Positions 46,110-57,671 of a stretch of 64,000 bases of DNA are shown here, piece after piece (position 1 is the first letter of the stretch; every line of letters starts with the position of its first letter). The position numbers and the translations under genes were made by a program. The notes below the pieces were generated by a model. The model saw only the letters and a program-made list of their open reading frames with translations. It had not been told where the DNA came from and ran no database searches. Location: the NCBI GenBank assembly GCA_021234155.1, contig JAJEKV010000015.1, positions 3,756,852 through 3,820,851 of the forward strand, given 5' to 3'. The DNA comes from Isoetes taiwanensis (taxonomy: Eukaryota > Streptophyta > Lycopodiopsida > Isoetales > Isoetaceae).

Positions 46110-48769
46110 AGCTAAACCTTGCAAGTCATTTTCTTCTTTTATATTCTTTTTAAATAATAACAGTATGTAAAATAATCATAATGTCTAGGAATGATGATAA
46201 ATAGTTCCTTTTCATCACAAATAAAGAATAACAATTATACATGGATTTTTATGTAAAAATATGCCCATGCCACAAAGTCGTTTTTAGTGTGTATTGTTTT
46301 GTTTAGGCCGTTAGGATGATATATCTTTGTGGGAATATGCCGGCAGGGCAGATCGCCTCCCTAGATCAAGATGGGGTCAAATTGACCCCACTTTATAGGG
46401 TGCTCCCGGCATAAATACCATTGGCTTAATAAGCACAAAACACCGTATTGTACAAGAAAGCAATCCCTACATCCCAAATACCACATGCCATCTGGGCCTG
46501 GGAATTGAACGCCATTATATTCCAATGCCCATGGATCAAGGCCATAATTGTATGCCAGAATTAGAGGTTGTGATGCAGATGAGAAGGGCAGCATGCCGAC
46601 ATCAAGTCTGGTTACGCTGAATGGCCCCGCCCTAAACCATCAAGATGAAAACAAATCAAAAGACTGTTTTCGAGTCTTTGATTGTATCTGTTTCTGATTC
46701 TTCTTCAACGGACTAGCACCTTCAGGATTGCAAGTAGAAAATGATGAAGATTATGCTACAGGTCACGACCATCAACACAAGCTCACGACCATCATGGTGT
46801 GCACGGCAAAACATCTCTGAGCCCATCCACAGCATCAGCCTTCGCACAGAACCATGGCTTCCAGCAAAATATAGAAGAGAGCAAAAATATTGAACGGCAA
46901 TCATTGGTGCAAACCTCCGCCATAGCTGTGGCACTGCTCTTGGCACAACTGATAGAGCTAGAAAACAGGGGGAATCGGAAACGGAACTTTGGGCTACAAG
47001 ATGAAACTGAACTATATTTGTTCCTAGCAATGGTGTTACACCGCAGCTACATTCATCAAATCCCTCGTCAAGGAAAATTGAAGGCACCTTTGCATCGATC
47101 CCAGCTCAGAAGATGCTCAGGCATTTTGGCAAGACAAAAAGCAGACTGCAAAAAATTGCCCAGTTTTTCCCTTCCGATTTACCCATCCACGCCTGAAATT
47201 CTAGTCACCGTTTGCAATGGATGGACTCACAAATAGCCGGAGATTTGAAGCTACTGCAAATTTGGAAAGGAGGACCTGCTCCCTCTTTCATCGCCATGCT
47301 GCCACCAGCAGGAGCCGTAATTAGAAACCCATGGCAGTCCAACATCTGCTCCATGACCCACGCGCGCTCTTATCCACAATCTAACCTACGCCAAACACAA
47401 AAAATACTGCTTCTTCCCCTAACTGACTTGCCAGCGTCAGCTTTCTACTTTTCTAGATACGAATACAGTAAAAAACAACTAAGAATCTTAAGTTATAAAA
47501 CATACGGAAGCTGATCGTGCACACATTATAGTCAGGAACTATCAATAGCCCCTTTTCATCACAAATGGATAGATATCTTTTTTTTTAAGTAGAAAAACAA
47601 GACAGAGTGTAATATGTTGGAGAATGATTACATGCTCATCCCCTCAGATTGAGCGCGAATTATTTCAATAATAGAAGTATCATTAGATACGAGGACTAGA
47701 TATTCATCACCCCATGCTCTACTCATATCATCTGGAAACAATTGCCATAGTAGGCCACCAGCACATGCCAACCCATTTTTGTTGCCGCATATATGCTTGA
47801 GTACATTGTTGAGAAAAAATAATTGCCTGTTATCTTGTTTCTTGATCCTAAACTCGTGTGAATAATAAAAGGTTTACTCAAATTTTTGAAGCATCGCGAA
47901 TGTGTCCCGCCATGGAATCAATCACACAGAAAGTTGTTCTTCAAATGGCATCCCTAGTGTAAGACAACATCAAAAATACAACCCGTATTGCCAATTTATC
48001 AATATTTCAATTCTTACTCAAGCATTAGGGTATATGTGGAATCGGCAAAAATCAATGTCTAAAATCATGTTATTTAAGAAAATCGGTGCCAACATCACCC
48101 CAACTACCAATCCCCCTAGACTTCTTGAGTTCAAACTTTCCCCATATTTTTATTGTAAAATCCTTCTAGTCCAATTCCCAAGTAGGTGGTTACTATCAAG
48201 GGATTCCCCTCATTAAAGGACGCCATCCCTAGTATCCACGACTAGAAAGCATGCATCCTATTAATGACCATTTGAAATAATTAAATATAAAAGTCACTTA
48301 TTTGAACAATTTCTCCAGATATATCATTAGAACGGTTTTCATTCATTAGTTCCCATGAGAAAATGGTTGGATCGTCTCGATAAGTTAACATCCAGCTTAT
48401 AGTATTTTTCCTAGTCAAAAATCATCTCATTCCAAAATAAAGAAAAATTTGTTGTGATAGTTTTTTCATTGCATGAATATTTGAATAAAAATGATGAAGA
48501 CCTCAACATAGTCCTTATAAAAATTGTTTTATAATTGATCCGTATAGAAGTCATCATCTGCCAGACATTGATCCCTACCTTTCCTTTGCCCATTTTACAT
48601 ATTGTGGTCTTCCTCCAAGGTCATTATAATTGTTCACAGCTCAAGACAATGTCATGTTGTTTTTTAGATACTTCGACACGCATAAAAATCCAAGCCCGTT
48701 GCATAAAAATGTGTCTATTAAACTATAAATAGATTAGTAAGTTAGCTCAATAACATCACCGCAGCTTGT
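46110..48769. other. No gene supported
   Basis: Holds overlapping open frames on both strands (46361-46594 and 46722-47087 minus, 46799-47236 plus). None shows a domain or consistent coding character. Sequence beyond 47500 is AT-rich. Confidence 0.35.
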
Positions 48770-49072
48770 TCGCTATATTCTCCTGGGATGTTTGCATTGC
48801 ATTGTCACCGCCATCCCCGAATGCCATTGAAGGCAACATTAAGGCCAAGGTCTCCAAATTGCTTGAGAAAGTCACTCACCATGCTTTGGTTTTCGAGGGC
48901 CGATACTGCAGATCCAATAAGCATTGAAACCATTAACATAGAAAGGCTTCCCATCAAGAAGGAAGGTAATTGGACTAACCTCCACAAAACTATTGCTTAA
49001 ACTATAGCAATGGCTCAACATGCTAAAAAAGAATATGAATCCGGTGATTTGATACATCATCTTAGAGTTCAT
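48770..49072 (-). pseudogene. GH5 mannan endo-1,4-beta-mannosidase, first-exon fragment
   Basis: The enzyme cleaves beta-mannan in the cell wall and is secreted. The minus strand from ATG 49072 begins with a signal-peptide-like hydrophobic segment (MMYQITGFIFFFSMLSHCYS) and the conserved N-terminus FVEVSPITFLLDGKPFYVNG, FNAYW. A frame change near 48905 leads to SDFLKQFGDLGLNVA in a second frame, and a third frame gives AFGDGGDNAMQTSQ near 48790, the usual W-A-F-x-D-G-G region with the preceding R-T-W lost. The catalytic Glu residues lie further downstream in this family and are absent. It is a broken fragment; later exons were not found. Confidence 0.75.
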
Positions 49073-50962
49073 TTGGCTTTGTTATATGGCCATTATATGC
49101 ACAAACTTAGATACATTCATCTTTTGAAGGTTGAAATATACTTAAGCTTTAGTTGCACGAGTCATCCCCTTTGCATGGACCTACCTACTCACTCACAATT
49201 TATTTCTATATCACTTGCCTTTATATTTAGTAATCTAAAATTAATAAAATTGCATGTTGTTTGCCTATACAGTAGACATTTTGACAAAGCACTTCACGAC
49301 GAAAAAGGTGATCCTCAAAAAAGGTGTTCCACCTCTCCAAAATGCTTGTAAAATCCCTCTTTTTTGTCGATCAATAGGGGATTTTTGGAATCGGGGTATT
49401 TGGCCTCAATCTCCCTTTTCCTCATTTGTAACATAATACCCGGTTATACTGGTGTCACAATTCCCCATTCAAAAAATGTAAATTCATACCATGTTATCAT
49501 TTGTAAGACAGTACCCTGTTATCATTCATAAAATAATACCATGTTATCATTTGTAAGATAATACTCGTTTCAAAAACAAGTTGATAAGTAATAAATCGAT
49601 CACATTTTATTAGTAACAAATTGATAAGATTTCTCGCTATTTCAGAAACAACAGTAACATATTGATCAGATTTCAAGAGACAAGTCTAATACACCAAATT
49701 CTGCTTGACCAGATTGTTTCCTAGCAGCCTAATCATGAAGTTTTATTCAAGAAATACTTTACCACCAACAAGATTGATTTTAGTATAAATTTCTCGCAAA
49801 TTTACAAAATTTTAGGTTTTTAAAAATAATGCCATGATGGCCTAGTAGGTTCCCTACATTGTTGGGGGAAGGAAGGGGGGAGGGAGGGGAATTTGCCCAA
49901 AATTTACGGGAGACCTTCCCGCATTCATCAACTTCGCTGATGATCCGAGTCCCTCGGAAGCGGTTCGTCGCCTTGATTCCACTAGGATTTGTTGGAGGGA
50001 TTCTATCGCCTCCACCTAAACACCTCTCAATTTTTCTGACAGCTGCAAATCACACCGTGAATTTTTGCCATCTCATTGATCTTCCTTGGAATCTGTCATG
50101 CATAGATTCTTCTATTAGGTTTGAATCTCTATAATAATTCTTCTTCCTTTTCTTTATGCTTTTTCATATCAATCTTTAACTTGAAGATTTTTGGCTGGCT
50201 ACAGACTTCATAGTCATACTGATTGGAGCATGAGGATCATTTTGAAACTGAGGCATATTTTATAGGAGTTCAAAATTCATTTAACAAGTCACTAAAGGTA
50301 AATTCAACTGAAATTTTGTGCTTTGCTCAAAAAATAAGAAGCATCAAATATGCAATTTAGTCTTATGCTTCTATTCTTGCAATTAGAATTATCTAGAATG
50401 TCCATAGATAAATTTTCTATTCTTCAAATAGTGAAAAGTAGCGCTTGTAATTGTGATTTTGGTTAGCAACCTGTGACCGTCATATATATTAGGCAAAGAA
50501 GGAATTAACGCGGCACTCTTGCATGGAAAAACATGCATTCTTAGATTGGCTAGAAAAGATACAGGTTTGTTTCAATGATCTAATATATGCTAGTGCATGG
50601 CTTTAGTTTAGTGAGTCTTAGTGCTGGTTAGATAGGTAATTAGTTGCTCGTAGGTTAATTTGGGCTGTTATATCCTCACTTTCAGTAGCCTAAAACTAAA
50701 CACAATTGAAGCTTTTTAATACTATTTTTCATCGCTACAATCTATTTGATGTATTACATTTGTTATTCTAGTAGATGAAGAATATCCATGCTTACTTTCT
50801 GTCCCAAGTATAAGTGTACCAAGTACCTATGCACCACAAGCATCTTACTGGATTAAATGGGTCGCCCTGATAGTTCAGTCTCGCACGTGGAACTAGCTTC
50901 TACTGCAATAGCAGATCTCATTATAAAAGCTAGTATATATACTGGTTGTTTTGTTGGGGTAG
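49073..50962. other. No gene seen; short minisatellite
   Basis: Around 49486-49565 a unit of about 27 bases (ccatgttatcatttgtaaga, aataata) repeats about three times with variation, and an isolated related unit sits near 49424. The open frame 49859-50134 has no recognisable domain. Confidence 0.45.
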
Positions 50963-51211
50963 GTGATCCCCCAGAATGACAAGGCCAAAAGGGAAAGAAA
51001 AAGGAAGAGAAGTGATTGGTATGCAGGAAGGAAGTTTAAAATCAATTGGACAGAGAGATACCTTTGGGTTGATGAGGAACCAGATGCAGCAGGTGGGCCA
51101 GCAAAAAGCACTCGTTGTATTCCATGTTCGTGGAAGGAAAGAAGACCGTATTTATTGCAGCTGAAAGTGGATATCATAAAACAGCATATGGGAAAGATGT
51201 ATATGAAATAG
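50963..51211 (+). CDS. Zinc-finger fragment, possibly of a hAT-like or ZNF862-like protein
   Basis: An 82-codon frame without ATG start: a basic stretch (AKRERKRKRSDWYAG), then RKFKINWTERYLWVDEEP, and CIPCSWKERRPYLLQLKVD followed by IIKQHMGK. The W..Y.W spacing, a CxxC pair and a later His recall BED/TTF-type zinc fingers at the N-terminus of hAT-derived proteins. A possible splice acceptor (tcccccag at 50967-50974) falls at the start. It is a fragment only; no transposase core follows, because the LTR begins at 51342. Assignment is tentative. Confidence 0.4.
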   Translation: MIPQNDKAKRERKRKRSDWYAGRKFKINWTERYLWVDEEPDAAGGPAKSTRCIPCSWKERRPYLLQLKVDIIKQHMGKMYMK

Positions 51212-51341
51212 ACGATAGATGGGAAGGAAGAGCATGTGGTTCAATGGAATAAAAATTGCAAGCACAATAGAAACGTGAAAGAGTGAGGAGCATTTAAGGA
51301 ATAAAAAGATAAGGAAAGGAGCTCCTACAATTTCTAGCATG

Positions 51342-52711
51342 TGACCCCAAACCTATATGATGCTCCCATCGTATAAATACGGGAATTTCCCTTTCCACGG
51401 CGACCACATCACCGTAGAATAGAATAGAATAGAAAGGCCTCCGCTCAGCTTAAGGCCTCGATGGTCAAATGTTCGGGTGAAGGACATGTAGGTGTCATTC
51501 GCCCCATGCCTTCTATGGGAATCCTATATAGCGTAAGCGTGAAATACAAGCTAGCACCGCACACAATACATCAACCACGACATTATACATCCTCTAAGGG
51601 CGTCCCATCCATCATCAATAATGTAATAAACATCCCAACATCAACATAATATATGCAATGCATCAAATGGGGCTCTAACCCGAAGCTCGGGTCTAGGATT
51701 AACCACCACAAGGCTCTAGATAACAAATGTCGGAATCATGACAATGGTATTGGCCGGTATATATAACAATGGCTAGGTAGTCCATGTAATCCCCCCTTGC
51801 ACACATTTTCACCCTTTATCATGATGGTTCCATGGGTAAAGGATCGGGTTCCTTCGTGCAACCACGCATCCATACCGACTTTATGCCCCCAAAATCCATG
51901 GGCCCACCCCCGCATGCCCATATCTAGCCCAAGGCGCCCTTTAGGTATGTATCTTTGCACCCGTGAGGTGTCGCATCCATATCCACCCCACATGGTGACC
52001 TACTATAAGCCTAGCACATTATAGGGAATCCTGTAGTCAAACTCCAGGTGTGATTCCACCCCATTTCACCATCATCATCATCGTGTTTCATTGTCCGGTG
52101 TGAATCACAAAGATAGCATCCATACGTACTGTGTGTGGGAACTTGTGCACAGTCGCACTAGATTTTAGGGTTCTAGCTAGAAGCATCACTACATCTAGAT
52201 AGCTTTCGTGTCTCTACCCCTCTTAAACCAATCCAACACAGAGGAACAGAAGGAGAGAGCAATCATATACAAAGCATCCATCGCCATTCCTAAATAGATC
52301 ATAGAATAGAATCGCCATTCATCTACTCAAACAAGGGTTAGCGTAACACAAACCACGCTTAAAACTAACTCGATATCCGGGCTGGAGCCAGTGATCACTA
52401 AGGACATCCATGGTGCATCAGGGTTTCGGTTGTAGCAGCCCTATCTTCCTCAATCTCTCCCAAATCGAATTTGGGGCGTATTAGGATGGGAGCCCAATTT
52501 GCCATCCCAAATGGCAGCCGCCTGGGCCAATCGGCCAAGTGGCACTTCTTTTTAATCAGCCTACATTACTACTATTTACTCATTACTTAGCCTAGTTAGG
52601 CTAAGTTAGTTGCAATAAACCCTTTTTTAGGTTAGTCCCCAATGGTCCCAATAACACCGGGTGACGGTCGTGGTAGTTATACATATAAAATATAATACAT
52701 GGAACGTCACA
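51342..52711 (-). repeat. Chromovirus LTR (1.37 kb), 3' LTR of copy 3
   Basis: On the minus strand it starts TGTGACGTTCC right after a polypurine tract and ends ...TGGGGTCA at 51342. It is homologous to 8398-9942 and, at its end, to 12738-12894. It differs from the latter by a (TTCTA)n expansion at 51414-51436. The TATTTATA motif near the LTR end is conserved. No second LTR of this copy lies in the window. Confidence 0.85.
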
Positions 52712-52725
52712 TTCTACCCCCCTTA
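52712..52725 (-). promoter_or_regulatory. Polypurine tract of chromovirus copy 3
   Basis: The minus strand reads taaggggggtagaa directly before the LTR start, preceded by gaggacaacattattc as at the 9943 site. Confidence 0.82.
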
Positions 52726-53330
52726 GAATAATGTTGTCCTCAACATTAGAGTTAATGAATTAATATAAAAATAATTAACTAAAGTCAAAAGGTAACATAT
52801 ACATATATAGTGCATAAGGTAATAAAATTTACATGATCATAGATCACATAAATTCAGGACCGTAGTCCATTGACAACACACTGGGCATGATAACAAAATA
52901 GGGAAATACAACCAAGTCCTCAATGGACCCTGTGGGAACAAGACAAGATGTAGACAAAATAAAGACATGTAAAAAAAAACACAGGTGGCCCCTCAGTGCC
53001 GTCATAGGAAACTGCAGGCCTCTGGTACATGCTATTGGCCTGCAAAAGTATAGTACATCAGTAGATCATATAATAGTACATCAATAAATCATATAATAAA
53101 TAAAGAATGTGGTTGATAGGACCACCCCCCTTGAAAACAAATGAAAAAAGAAGGGTATTCTATCATGCCTAAGTCTTGCATGTCATTGCGGCATAAGGAA
53201 TGGCCATGTTCCCATTATCGTTGGGATGATGGCGTCCTATTATATACATGCCCATTCCACCTAGAATGCATTTACCCGACCAGTTCCCTGCATGACCCCT
53301 GCTGGATCAAGTCTTGATTGCTTACCGCTG
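52726..53330 (-). other. Spacer between pol and polypurine tract, copy 3
   Basis: Non-coding element sequence with small direct repeats (gtacatcaataaatcatataata near 53055-53100). No gene seen. Confidence 0.55.
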
Positions 53331-53660
53331 GTGTCGGGATTGATAGCATAGTTGATGGTGCGTCCCTGGCATTCCCGTATAAAGTCCGGGTAGTTCTTAT
53401 CATGATCTGTCTTCAATACCCATGTTGCATCCTCGGTTGATAAGTGTTTCTACTTAACCAAGTACTGCAGGATTTGAGTCCTTCTGGTCTGTTTGTATGC
53501 GCGATCGAAAAGAGCCTCTGGAACTCTTTTGCTCATCCGTCATTTCAAGAAATGTGGATGTATCCAATATTTCCTCTGGATCAGTAGTATGCTTCTTCAG
53601 AAGGCTCACATGAAAAACCTTATAGACTTTGAGATGAGCGGGGAGATTGAGCTTGTAGGC
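53331..53660 (-). pseudogene. Chromovirus copy 3: chromodomain
   Basis: The minus strand reads HVSLLKKHTTDPEEILDT, then after a frame change RAYKQTRRTQILQYLVK, a TAG where the conserved Trp should be, and KHLSTEDATWVLKTDHDK. This is the same chromodomain as copies 1 and 2, with one Trp codon turned to a stop. Confidence 0.85.
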
Positions 53661-54620
53661 CTAGGCCCCTATTCTCTGAATAATCTCAAACGGTCCCGCC
53701 CAACGGGATGCCAGTTTCTTACAATTGCCAATCTTGAGCTTGTATTGCTTTACTTTGATCTTTAACCACACAGAATCTCCAACTTGGATGTCCCAAGGTG
53801 CGCGATGCTTATCTGCAATACTCTTTTGCTTGTTTCTAGCCGTTAGCAAATATCCACAGACCTCCTCGACCAAAGTTTGCATATCTGTGAGCAACTATTG
53901 AGAGACCTCGACCTTCGAAACAGAGTTATGCCATGTGTATAGAGTTAGGCATTGATAGCCATAGTTAATCATAAAAGAAGACATGCGAGAAGACTCCTGT
54001 TTCAAACTGTTATAAGCAAACTCTACCAAATGGATATAGTCGGCCCACTGTGATTGTTTATTCCAGACATAGTTGAGTAACATATTTTCAATAATTCGGT
54101 TGGCGCATTTCGTTTGACCATCCGTCTGGGGGTTTGTATAGTGCCAAAGGAATCTGTCCAAAATGCACTTAACAAACTTGGCATCGCGATCTGAAATAAT
54201 TTGGCGTGGCATCTCGTGGAGTCAAAAAATCTCTTTAGCAAACAGCAGTGCCGTATCCAAGGCCATATCCGTGGTGCGGCATGGCAAGAAGTGTGACATC
54301 TTGGAGAGCTTCTCGACCACTACCATCAATGCATCATACCCCCTAAGGGTCCATGGGAGACCAATAATAGAAGTCTATGGCGATGATTTCCCACTTAACA
54401 TTGGGCACCTCTAAAGGCTCTAATTCACCTGGAATGCATAATTGTTCAGCCTTTGTCTGTTGGCAAAGCTGGCACTGCTTGATATATCTGGCAATATGCT
54501 TCTTCATACCAGGCCAGAAGTAGCTGGATCACACCTTAAAATATGTCTTCAAAAAACCCAGCGTGTCCTGCTATAGGACTATTATGTGTGTCATGAAGAA
54601 TGAGCTTCCAGACGCCTGAG
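53661..54620 (-). pseudogene. Chromovirus copy 3: integrase
   Basis: Minus strand. The zinc module lies near 54600-54450 (YLARYIKQCQLCQQTK-like). The first catalytic Asp is in KWEIIAIDF near 54390, the second in IISDRDAKFV near 54190. The residue expected to be the catalytic Glu reads Lys in NPQTDGQTKCANRI. Then WNKQSQWADYIHLVEFAYNS, MINYGYQCLT and the C-terminal VGDSVWLKIKVKQ, WAGPFEIIQRIG. Frames change at 53895 and near 54240. Less decayed than copies 1 and 2. Confidence 0.88.
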
Positions 54621-54639
54621 GTCTCTGGCACACATAACT

Positions 54640-55238
54640 TATTCTTATGATAGAGGAGATTACCTTCCTTCTTAAAATGGCAAAAGGTTTCTTGCTCCTT
54701 GTCCGTCCATATTCCTTAGACAAACTGAGCTATACCTCTTTGAATTCGGGATCTGTGGGGAGTGTTTGGGCAATGGTCTTTCCAAACTCACTGTTGAAAG
54801 TGGAAATGGCGTTGCAATGTGTGGGAGTCACCAAGGGGTGCCTTGAAAGAGCATCTGCAACCAGGTTATGTATACTAGGTTTATACATCACCTCAAAATA
54901 ATATTCCTCCAAAAATTCCATCCATCTGCATTGGCGAAGGTTGAGGTTGGATTGTGTGATGTATTGGAGGCTCTGGTGATCTGTGTCCAATTGGAACCTT
55001 TTTTCAAGGAGATAGTGCCTCCATATACGCAAGGCTCGGACATAAGCAATTCCTGGTCATGCGTAGGGTATTGCTGCTTGGCATCGTTCATCTTTTAAGA
55101 ATCATGGGCGATAACCCTTCCTTCCTGCATTAGTACACCTCCCGTAGCTATTTTACTGGCATCAGTTGCAAACCACTTATCCTTCTGAGGATCCGAGAAG
55201 GTAAGAATTGGAGTAATGGTTAATGCCTCCTTCAATTG
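54640..55238 (-). pseudogene. Chromovirus copy 3: RNase H
   Basis: Minus strand: ATDASKIATGGVLMQEG-like sequence near 55180-55110, KMNDAKQQYPTHDQELL (about 55090), WRHYLLEKRFQLDTDHQSLQ (about 55020), LRQCRWMEFLEEYYFEV, and VADALSRHPLVT near 54850, which keeps the canonical ADALSR that copy 1 has lost. One frame change near 55035. Confidence 0.87.
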
Positions 55239-56130
55239 CTAGAACCCGGATTGTACCTTGGTTTTCCAATGTGTAGCCCAATCCTTGACCTTCTCATATT
55301 TAGTTAGATTAATGAGGGGTGCTTCTATCTTGGCAAAGTTTTGAACAAACTTTTGATAGTACCCTGCCAAGCCCAGGAAGCTTCTGACTTCTGAGACATT
55401 TGTAGGGGCTGACCATTTTTTTACTGCATGAATCTTAGCTAGACCTGTTGCTATACCATCGGCGGACACAATGTGGCCTAAGTACTCCACTTTGGTGGTG
55501 GCAAATTTGCATTTGGAGAACTTGGCAAAGAGTTGATGGTGTCGTAACTTCTGTAAGGCGAGTCAACGATGACATTCATGGTCCTTCAAAGTCTTACTGT
55601 AGATTAGTATGTCATCAAAGAAAATAATGACAAACTCATCTAAGCACTCGCAGAAGATATCGTTCATTAGACGCATGAACATGGCCGGTGCATTTGTTAG
55701 GCCAAAGGACATAACAATAAATTCATAGTGGACATAACGAGTCCGGAAAGCTGATTTATGGACATCCTCCTCCTTAATTCTTATTTGGTGATATCCCGAT
55801 TGAAGATCGATCTTGGAGAAGTATTTTGCCCCTTGCAATTGGTCCATAAGGTCATCGGCTCGCGGCAATGTATATCGATTCTTAATAGTATGCTTATTCA
55901 ACTGGCGGTAATCAATGCACATCCGCAGTGTGCCATCCTTTTTCTTGACAAAGAGAATCGGCGCACTGAAATGCGAAAACACTAGGGCGAATGAACCCTA
56001 ATTTAAGAAGATCATGCAACTGCTTCTTAGGCTCTGCTAATTCGGGTGTGCTCATATGGTACGGGGCCTTGCTGTTTGGCTTTGTACCTGGAGCAAGTGC
56101 AATCTCGCACTCTACCCCCTAAAAGATGGT
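55239..56130 (-). pseudogene. Chromovirus copy 3: reverse transcriptase
   Basis: Minus strand. From about 55982: [79 protein letters not shown] and the catalytic [10 protein letters not shown] (about 55615-55585). After a stop and frame change, MEYLGHIVSADG, VRSFLGLAGYYQKFVQNFAK and WATHWKTKVQSGF reach 55239. This copy keeps the segment that copy 1 lost near 290 and serves as the reference for the family. Confidence 0.92.
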
Positions 56131-56499
56131 AGCTTCCGAATTTTGTCAGGAAAAAGGTCCTGAAATTCATGAAGTAACCTATAGCTTTAGGCAAGGCGCA
56201 AATGGTTACCTCTATCTAGGCATCAGTTTCCACTGAGGCAAGTCGAACAATACAAGCAACCTGGTTCTTCTGGACAGCCTTGTCCAACTGTGACAATAAC
56301 ATGCTCTGCATAATGGATTGAACTTGATTACCTGTTAGGGTGACACAGGCCCATTAGCTGCATTGAAAGTGACAGCACGCTTCTCACAGTCAATATTGGC
56401 TTTCGCAGCTGCCAAGAATTCCATGCCACCAATCAAACAATATTTGCCAATATTCATAATTTCGGTGCCTAGAGCAACTGGTGCTTCTGGTAACTGGAT

Positions 56500-56760
56500 A
56501 TTCAAATTAACCCGGCGAACCTATGTATGGCGGATAGCTCCACTTGCCAAGGTGACGGGACGTGGTTTGGATTTCAGAGTTGCAAGGTTCAATGACTCGG
56601 CCAATCTGGGAGACGCAAAATTTGTGCGTACTGCCAGTATCCATTAAGATAACAGAGGGTTTGGTATCAATGTGTCTAATGGTGGATATGACAGATGGTT
56701 GGCTATCAGCGTTGCCAGTTTTTATAGCGGCAAAAATGTGAGACACCTTCTAGATAGTCT
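56500..56760 (-). pseudogene. Chromovirus copy 3: aspartic protease
   Basis: The minus-strand frame 56746-56507 contains ILMDTGSTHKFC, the D-T-G active-site signature of retroelement proteases, followed by hydrophobic-polar sequence and a frame change near 56520. It would cleave Gag-Pol. Its position between zinc knuckle and RT is normal. Confidence 0.85.
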
Positions 56761-56861
56761 GATGCTTCTTCGTCAGTACGGGCCGGTAAGTCACAGATAG
56801 GCATACAATCCTCCCAATCCACTTCAGCCAAGGTTTCCTACGCTGCTTGGATTACATACGG

Positions 56862-56903
56862 ACATTCTTGAATGCGGTGCTCCAGCCGGAAACATCAGAA
56901 ACA
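56862..56903 (-). pseudogene. Chromovirus copy 3: gag CCHC zinc knuckle
   Basis: The minus strand reads C-F-stop-C-F-R-L-E-H-R-I-Q-E-C, exactly the CX2CX4HX4C nucleocapsid spacing, with TGA inside and Glu where Gly usually precedes His. Gag sequence upstream (above about 57000) is lost. Confidence 0.75.
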
Positions 56904-57002
56904 AGCTTTGTCATGCCTCAGCTGGTCGCGAGCCTCCCTTGGAATAGATTGAAGGATCTGCTGCATCGGATCTGACTTCTTTGCTCTCCTCTTATCCAGC
57001 CC

Positions 57003-57671
57003 CTGCAACGTTTATGTGAGATTTCATGCTCTGGGTTTGGTTTTCCGGAATTGTTGCCCTCCTTCCAAGGTTATAGCTTTGATTTCTCTTCGATCTTTCG
57101 GTCCTCTATCTGGTTTATGTATAAGGGGTTCTATTTTGCTTTCTACCGTATCAGTTGGCTATGGATCTCTACCTCGACTTTTATTTGCCAGATTTTAAGG
57201 TGTTAAATCTAAGGTTCCATTGCCCTTTCTGATTCCTTTCCATCGATGCATATTCTTTTTGGTCTCTTCTGCTTTTTCATGGTTGAATCTATGCAGTTTC
57301 GGGCGTATTTAGCTGCATCTAACCTGCATCTACTTTTTTGGTCCTACCCTGGCCGCAATCTACAAATCTACCGACAGTCTTCTTTGGATCTTTCTCTTTC
57401 CAGAATCAGCAACCGCTTCTGCCTCTGTCGCATCCTCTGAGGAAATATCAAACTTTGCTTTCCCTTATTTTCCCTTTGCTGGGGGATACCAGGGTGCTTT
57501 CCCCATTTCGATTTTGAAGTTCTTATAGTTCCCCTTCATTTTTCCGTTGATTGCCTTATCAATTTTATCCTTTCTGTTTCTCATTTTTATTTTTCATATG
57601 CTGCTTTATCCTTTTTATATTTTTATGTGACTAACCTTGGATGGATGAGTTTGGTATGTTTTTTTTTTTTT
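57003..57671. other. Pyrimidine-rich sequence ending in a T run
   Basis: Begins where chromovirus copy 3 breaks off and ends in 20 T residues (57659-57678). It resembles the T/C-rich leader of L1 copy 2 (16540-16700) in style, but I cannot align them with confidence. No gene seen. Confidence 0.35.

Noticed and set aside
46722-47236. Long overlapping frames on both strands as genes
   Set aside because: Neither shows a domain, hydrophobic pattern or splice context; the plus and minus frames shadow each other.
57003-57671. Gag of chromovirus copy 3
   Set aside because: No gag-domain motif on the minus strand, and composition switches abruptly to pyrimidine-rich sequence at about 57003.
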